Below are positions 59,726 to 64,000 of a DNA stretch of 64,000 nt, piece after piece. The stretch is taken from the NCBI GenBank assembly GCA_958296445.1, contig OY282565.1, positions 558,001 through 622,000 on the forward strand. Direction: 5' to 3'. Each line of letters begins with the position of its first letter. Positions within the stretch are counted from its first letter, which is position 1. This DNA comes from an uncultured Dehalococcoidia bacterium (GTDB lineage: Bacteria > Chloroflexota > Dehalococcoidia > Lucifugimonadales > UBA3495). The notes below the pieces were generated by a model that was given only the letters and a program-made list of their open reading frames with translations, was not told the DNA's origin and did no database searches. Both the position numbers and the translations under genes were made by a program.

Positions 59726-62077
59726 ATGCTGGATTATAAGCCGAACATTGTTTTGTCCAACGAAGAGTTTAATGTGGTTGGGACGCGGCCGGTGCGGCCC
59801 GATGGGGCCGATAAGGTTACGGGCCGGGCGCGGTATGGGGCCGACCAGAATCTGCCGGGTCTGCTTTACGGGAAGATACTGAGAAGCCCTCATTCCCATG
59901 CGGTTATCAAGTCGGTGGATGTCAGCGAGGCGGAAGCCTTGCCGGGGGTTCACGCGGTGGTGACGTCGGCCGACTGGCCGGAAACCTCGCGGCGGCTGTC
60001 GGATCTGGCCGAGGGCGCGATTCAGAATTTGGGGTTTCTCAGCACCAATGTGCTGGCGCGGGGGAAGGCGCTGTATAAGGGCCACGCCATTGCCGCGGTG
60101 GCGGCGGCCAGTCCGCATTTGGCGGAGCAGGCACTGGAGCTTATCAAGGTTGATTACGAGGTTCTGCCGCCGGTGTTGAGCGCGGACGAGGCTATGGCGC
60201 CGGGCGCTCCGGCGCTTCACGAAAAGCTGGCGAGTTTGTCCAATCCGGCGCTGCGGCCCGGCGGGCTGCTGGATGAGGACGATGACACCGCGGGGAGCAA
60301 CATCGCTAACCATTTCGAGTTCCGGTTGGGCGATGTGGAGCAGGGGTTCAAGGACGCCGATGTAATCGTTGAAAAGGAAACGGTTACGGTTCCGGTGCAT
60401 CAGGGGTATATCGAACCCCACGCCGGGACGGCGCAATGGGGGGCCGACGGGAAGCTGACTATCTGGTCGAGCAGCCAGGGGCAGTTTACCGTCCGGGATC
60501 ATACGGCCCGGTTTATGGGGATTCCGGTGGCCGATGTGAAGGCGATACCGCTGGAAATCGGGGGCGGATTCGGGGCCAAGACGGTGCTGTATGTGGAGCC
60601 GGTGGCGGCCCTGCTGTCGCGCAAGAGCGGGCATCCGGTGAAGGTGCAGATGTCGCGCAAGGAGGTGTTCGAGGCGACGGGCCCGACTTCCGGCACGAAG
60701 ATAAAGGTCAAGTTGGGGGCGACGAATGAGGGCAAGCTGGTGGCCGCCGAGTCGCGGCTGGTGTATGAAGCGGGGGCGTTCCCCGGTTCGCCGGTTTCGC
60801 CTGGGGCGCAGTGCATGATGGCGCAGTATGACGTTCCCAACGCCTATCTGGAAGCCTACGACGTGGTTATCAACCGGCCCAAGTCGGCGGCGTACCGGGC
60901 GCCGGGGGCGCCGGCGTCGGCCTTTGCGATGGAAACGGCGATAGACGAGCTGTGCGAAAAGCTGGGGATGGATCCGCTGGAGTTCCGGCTGCTGAACAGC
61001 TCCAAGGAAGGGGTGCGGCGGGTGACCGGGCCGATGACTCCCAAGGTGGGCTATATCGAAACCTTGCAGGCGCTGAAGGATCATCCGCATTACGCCGCGC
61101 CGCTGGACGGCTCTGCGGCGGGCGCAGAGGCCAACGGGGTGAAGCGGCGGGGCCGGGGCATCGCCAGCGGTTTCTGGGGCAACAATACCGGCCCGGCAAG
61201 CGCCTTGGCGGTGGTCAATTCCGACGGGTCGGTGAGCTTGACCGAGGGTTCGCCGGACATCGGCGGCAGCCGCGCCGCGGTGTCGCAGCACTTGGCGGAG
61301 GCGCTGGGCATTTCGATGGATGACATCAAGCCGCAGGTGGGGGACACCGACAGCATCGGTTTCACTTCCAACACCGGGGGCAGCAGCGCGACGTTTAAGT
61401 CGGGCTGGGCGGCCTACGAAGCGGGGCAGGACGTGAAACGGCAGATGCGGGAGCGGGCGGCCCGTATCTGGGATATTCCGGTGGACGACGTGGAGTATGC
61501 CGACGGGGTGTTGCAACACACGTCGGACCCGGAGTTGCGGCTGACTTTCAAGCAGTTGGCGGCGCGGCAGGTAGGCACGGGCGGCCCTATCGTGGGGCGG
61601 GCCGGGGTCAATCCGCCGGGGGCCGGGCCTTCTATCGCGGTTCACTTGGTGGACGTGGAGGTGGACACCGAGACGGGCAAGGTGGATGTGCTGCGCTATA
61701 CCGCGGTTCAGGACGCGGGCAAGGCGATTCATCCGAGCTATGTGGAGGGGCAGATACAGGGCGGCGTGGTGCAGGGCATCGGCTGGGCGCTGAACGAGGA
61801 ATACCGCTTCGACGCGCAGGGCGGGATGCTGAACAGCAGTTTCTTGGATTACCGGATGCCGATCAGCCTGGATTTGCCGATGATTGACACGGTAATCGTC
61901 GAGGTGGCGAACCCGGCCCATCCCTACGGGCTGCGGGGGGTGGGGGAGGTGCCGCTGGTGCCGCCGCTGGCCGCCGTTTCCAACGCGGTGTACGATGCTA
62001 TCGGCGTGCGGATGGACTCGCTGCCCATATCGCCGGACAAGGTGCTGGAAGCACTGTGGAGCAAGAACGGGCAGTAG
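59726..62077 (+). CDS. Xanthine-dehydrogenase-family molybdopterin-binding subunit
   Basis: A 783-residue protein of the CO/xanthine dehydrogenase large-subunit family, which carries the molybdenum cofactor and catalyses hydroxylation of N-heterocycles, aldehydes or CO. Features in order: VGTRPVRPDGADKVTGRARY, LRSPHSHAVIKSVD, the cofactor loop PLEIGGGFGAKT, YRAPGAPASAFAME and the conserved Glu of LRGVGEVPLVPP near the end. ATG 59726 has GGAG upstream. The FAD and iron-sulphur subunits are not next to it here, which is unusual. The substrate is unknown. Confidence 0.92.
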   Translation: MLDYKPNIVLSNEEFNVVGTRPVRPDGADKVTGRARYGADQNLPGLLYGKILRSPHSHAVIKSVDVSEAEALPGVHAVVTSADWPETSRRLSDLAEGAIQNLGFLSTNVLARGKALYKGHAIAAVAAASPHLAEQALELIKVDYEVLPPVLSADEAMAPGAPALHEKLASLSNPALRPGGLLDEDDDTAGSNIANHFEFRLGDVEQGFKDADVIVEKETVTVPVHQGYIEPHAGTAQWGADGKLTIWSSSQGQFTVRDHTARFMGIPVADVKAIPLEIGGGFGAKTVLYVEPVAALLSRKSGHPVKVQMSRKEVFEATGPTSGTKIKVKLGATNEGKLVAAESRLVYEAGAFPGSPVSPGAQCMMAQYDVPNAYLEAYDVVINRPKSAAYRAPGAPASAFAMETAIDELCEKLGMDPLEFRLLNSSKEGVRRVTGPMTPKVGYIETLQALKDHPHYAAPLDGSAAGAEANGVKRRGRGIASGFWGNNTGPASALAVVNSDGSVSLTEGSPDIGGSRAAVSQHLAEALGISMDDIKPQVGDTDSIGFTSNTGGSSATFKSGWAAYEAGQDVKRQMRERAARIWDIPVDDVEYADGVLQHTSDPELRLTFKQLAARQVGTGGPIVGRAGVNPPGAGPSIAVHLVDVEVDTETGKVDVLRYTAVQDAGKAIHPSYVEGQIQGGVVQGIGWALNEEYRFDAQGGMLNSSFLDYRMPISLDLPMIDTVIVEVANPAHPYGLRGVGEVPLVPPLAAVSNAVYDAIGVRMDSLPISPDKVLEALWSKNGQ

Positions 62078-62195
62078 GGAGCAAGGGCGCAGTTGGCCGG
62101 GGCGGGGGTTGGAACCCGCCCCGGCGGTTTAGTACGGCGGGCGGATATTCGGCCCGCCCCGCAAATTGCTGGCAAGGTTCGGGGAGGATAGCGCA

Positions 62196-62465
62196 ATGCC
62201 GGAAGTATGGCTGCCGCCGCGAGTACAGACGCTTACCGGGGGGCGCCAGCAGGTGGTGGTGCCGGGGGCGACGGTGCGGCAGGTGATTAACAATCTGGAG
62301 CGGGAGTACCCGGGCTCACGGGAGCTGCTGATGGACGTGGATGAGGATGACCTGCTGCCAGGGCTGGCGGTGGTGGTGGATGGGGAGACGAGTCTGCTGG
62401 GGCTGCTGGAGCGGGTGGGGGAGGGGAGCGAGGTGCATTTTTTGCCGGCTATTGGGGGTGGGTGA
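62196..62465 (+). CDS. MoaD/ThiS-like sulfur carrier protein
   Basis: An 89-residue beta-grasp protein ending in IGGG, with the C-terminal Gly-Gly needed for thiocarboxylation. Typical elements are VVVPGATVRQVINNLEREYP, GLAVVVDGE and EGSEVHFLPAIGGG. ATG 62196 has GGGGAGG upstream. It probably donates sulfur for molybdopterin synthesis, which fits the molybdenum enzyme 118 bp upstream. Confidence 0.88.
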   Translation: MPEVWLPPRVQTLTGGRQQVVVPGATVRQVINNLEREYPGSRELLMDVDEDDLLPGLAVVVDGETSLLGLLERVGEGSEVHFLPAIGGG

Positions 62466-62495
62466 ATTTGGCGCGGAATTTGCTTGCTTAAAGCA

Positions 62496-62524
62496 TTGAC
62501 AACGATGTAAAAGCGCGGTAAGTT
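62496..62524 (+). promoter_or_regulatory. Probable promoter of the DUF3800 gene
   Basis: Consensus TTGACA (62496-62501), a 17-bp spacer and TAAGTT (62519-62524). A leader hairpin follows. Confidence 0.5.
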
Positions 62525-62541
62525 ATTTATAGCAGTTGGGA

Positions 62542-62560
62542 GGGGCGCCTTAAGCGCCCC
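62542..62560 (+). promoter_or_regulatory. Leader hairpin before the DUF3800 gene
   Basis: GGGGCGC (62542-62548), CTTAA and GCGCCCC (62554-62560) form a perfect 7-bp stem between the promoter and the start at 62620. No T-run follows, so it is not a typical terminator and could affect mRNA stability or translation. Confidence 0.4.
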
Positions 62561-62619
62561 GCTGAGGCATGGTTCTCACTCGGCTGCCTTTTTCTTTGCC
62601 TATCGCTGAGAGGCTGGTA

Positions 62620-63369
62620 ATGTATCTGCTTTACTTGGATGATGCCGGTTCCGTCAAAAATTCTGCGGAAAAGCATCTTATTTTGGCGGGAATCGCAGTG
62701 TTCGAGCGGCAAGCGTACTGGCTCCAGAAAGGGTTGGACGATTTGGCGACGGGCCTCGGTCATCCTGAACCGGGTGCTCTGGAGCTTCACGCCAACGCAA
62801 TTTTGGCTGCTCGTAAGGGTAGCTGGTGGAGAAAATTAACTTTAGAAAAGCGTCGCGCGGTTATAACGGACGGGTTGAAGTCCGCCCAATCTCTTTTTCC
62901 AATTCAGCGGAGGCTTTTTGGCGTAGTAGTAGACAAAAATGCGCGTTCTCCCGAAGACCCGGTTGAATACGCCTTTGAGCAGATTTGTAGCAGATTCGAC
63001 CTTTTTCTCCGTCGATTGTACCATCAGGGAAATCCGCAGAGAGGGTTGATTGTTCTGGACAAATCATCCTTGGAAACCCGCCTGCAATCCTTAGCATCCG
63101 AATTCAGAACCATCGGCCATCGCTGGGGAACGACGCCCAACCTGGTTGATGTACCTTTTTTCGTGGATTCCCGGGCTACTCGGGGCATTCAGTACGCTGA
63201 TTTGGTCGCCTACGCCCTATGGCGGAAATACGAAAGGGGCGATGGCGAGTTTTTTGATGTGATTGGCAACTGGTTTGACAGCGAGGGCGGGGTGGTTCAT
63301 GGGTTGCATCACTACCGGAACCAGAATGACCCTTGCGATTGTCCGGCCTGCGTTTCGCGCCCTTATTAG
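62620..63369 (+). CDS. DUF3800 domain protein
   Basis: A 249-residue protein of the DUF3800 family, an RNase H-like fold of unknown function common in mobile and defence DNA. The N-terminal YLLYLDDAGS carries the family Asp (usually YxDESG) and the C-terminal region has RGIQYADLVAYALWRKYERG with the second acidic position. ATG 62620 begins exactly at the usual family N-terminus and was preferred over an in-frame ATG at 62569. It has its own promoter and a leader hairpin. It ends with a Cys-rich DPCDCPACV tail. Confidence 0.85.
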   Translation: MYLLYLDDAGSVKNSAEKHLILAGIAVFERQAYWLQKGLDDLATGLGHPEPGALELHANAILAARKGSWWRKLTLEKRRAVITDGLKSAQSLFPIQRRLFGVVVDKNARSPEDPVEYAFEQICSRFDLFLRRLYHQGNPQRGLIVLDKSSLETRLQSLASEFRTIGHRWGTTPNLVDVPFFVDSRATRGIQYADLVAYALWRKYERGDGEFFDVIGNWFDSEGGVVHGLHHYRNQNDPCDCPACVSRPY

Positions 63370-63404
63370 TTGCGGTTGTATTTTGCTTCTTTGGCGGTAA
63401 GACT

Positions 63405-63830
63405 ATGCGCCGGGATGCTGTCAGTCGGCAAGCCTTGCGGGAAGTGCGGCGGGATACGCCGTTGCGCCGGGGGCGGACTTGCTACGGGCATTTGGCCGGG
63501 GTGGTTGGGGTTGGTTTGCTGGAGGAGCTGTTGCGGCGGGAGTGGCTGGAGGCGGGGGAGGTGTCGCATGATGCTGGCCGCGTTTATTATGCGCCGACCG
63601 TTGTGGGCGCGGTTGCTTTGGCGGAGCGGGGGGTGGTGGTTCCTGCGCCCGGAGTTGGGCGGCCGGTAGCTTTTTCCTGCTTGGACTGGACTGAGCGCCG
63701 GTGGCACTTGGGCGGCGCTTTGGGGCGGGCAATTGCCGCTGCGCTGTTTGAGGCCGGATGCATCGTCCGCAATCCCGGCTCCCGCGCCGTAACTCTGAGC
63801 GGCGGTCTGGGCCTGTGGTTGGATTCGTAA
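63405..63830 (+). CDS. ArsR-family-like C-terminal domain, N-terminal HTH missing
   Basis: A 141-residue protein matching the second half of ArsR-type regulators: RTCYGHLAGVVGVGLLEELL, then VAFSCLDWTERRWHLGGALG and a closing NPGSRAVTLSGG. Intact members are about 220 residues with an N-terminal winged helix, which is absent here. The DUF3800 gene stops 35 bp upstream. Either a truncated relic or a stand-alone ligand-binding remnant. Confidence 0.6.
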   Translation: MRRDAVSRQALREVRRDTPLRRGRTCYGHLAGVVGVGLLEELLRREWLEAGEVSHDAGRVYYAPTVVGAVALAERGVVVPAPGVGRPVAFSCLDWTERRWHLGGALGRAIAAALFEAGCIVRNPGSRAVTLSGGLGLWLDS

Positions 63831-63942
63831 AGTATTGCCCCCGTTTAGGCGTGGTTGGACGGGCCTTGTCTGGTTGCGATAGAATACTGGCGCAGGCGTT
63901 TGGGGCCGAATCTGGCCCACAACAGGCGAAAGGGAGGAGTTT

Positions 63943-64000
63943 ATGGCGCAAGAGCTTACCCCATCGCAACGCAAGTGGTATGACTTGGCGGCCCAGCACG
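63943..64000 (+). CDS. Start of an unidentified gene (possibly acyl-CoA dehydrogenase)
   Basis: ATG 63943 has a strong GGGAGGAG upstream and the frame runs off the window: MAQELTPSQRKWYDLAAQH. The LTPxQRxxxDLAxxH beginning resembles acyl-CoA dehydrogenase N-termini, but 19 residues are too few to decide. Confidence 0.4.
   Translation, partial: MAQELTPSQRKWYDLAAQH

Noticed and set aside
59582..61921. Long minus-strand open frame opposite the molybdopterin dehydrogenase (779 codons)
   Set aside because: Its His/Arg/Pro/Gln-rich composition is that of an antisense shadow in GC-rich DNA, and the plus-strand protein has full family motifs.
1..64000. tRNA, rRNA or riboswitch genes
   Set aside because: None were recognised by eye in intergenic regions. 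A covariance-model search would be needed to exclude small RNAs.

Overview
This 64 kb window of high-GC bacterial DNA most likely comes from an uncultivated Chloroflexota (Dehalococcoidia / SAR202-like). That guess rests on gene content only: ring-hydroxylating dioxygenase, tandem-domain NIPSNAP, class II aldolase, a xanthine-dehydrogenase-type large subunit, tandem Uma2 nucleases and short intergenic palindromic repeats. No rRNA, tRNA or phylogenetic marker was recognised.

Layout. (1) 1-7.3 kb and 59.7-64 kb hold ordinary metabolic genes: dioxygenase subunits, NIPSNAP, aldolase, SnoaL-like protein, a ferritin-VIT1 iron exporter with a 30-bp palindrome in front, two Uma2 nucleases, a molybdopterin dehydrogenase, a MoaD-like protein, a DUF3800 protein and a truncated ArsR-like protein. 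(2) 7.3-11.1 kb is a graveyard: a radC broken by nonsense codons and an inserted minus-strand gene, and a frameshifted Uma2. (3) 11.2-15.1 kb is an intact Hen1-Pnkp RNA-repair operon. (4) 16.8-27.5 kb is a minus-strand type I restriction locus (hsdM, hsdS, hsdR) carrying extra genes: a RusA-like nuclease, an AHJR-type nuclease-HEPN fusion and, overlapping hsdR, a SIR2 protein. hsdM and hsdR are broken. (5) 29.4-35.1 kb holds an XRE regulator and ImmA/IrrE protease divergent from a complete type II CBASS operon (CD-NTase, Cap2, Cap3, TIR-SAVED). (6) 35.4-39.8 kb has three exported proteins, two with a similar C-terminal sorting-like tail. (7) 39.8-41.8 kb has a mutase fragment and a dead transposase. 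(8) 42.0-54.1 kb is the most unusual block: a DUF499 ATPase, a DUF1156 adenine methylase and a PLD-SNF2 helicase, resembling the core of type 3 BREX but without PglZ, BrxA or BrxF here, and with six small or unknown genes interleaved. (9) 54.6-58.5 kb is another decayed block (stop-riddled chain, rmuC, MNT-HEPN). One segment of it (56.6-57.5 kb) is an inverted diverged copy of 27.8-28.6 kb. (10) 59.3-59.57 kb has a short CRISPR-like repeat array.

Functionally, 11-58 kb is a stacked defence island with five layers: RNA repair, restriction plus SIR2/HEPN, CBASS, a BREX-3-like module, and toxin-antitoxin remnants. Intact systems sit beside decayed ones, as expected for an island with high turnover.
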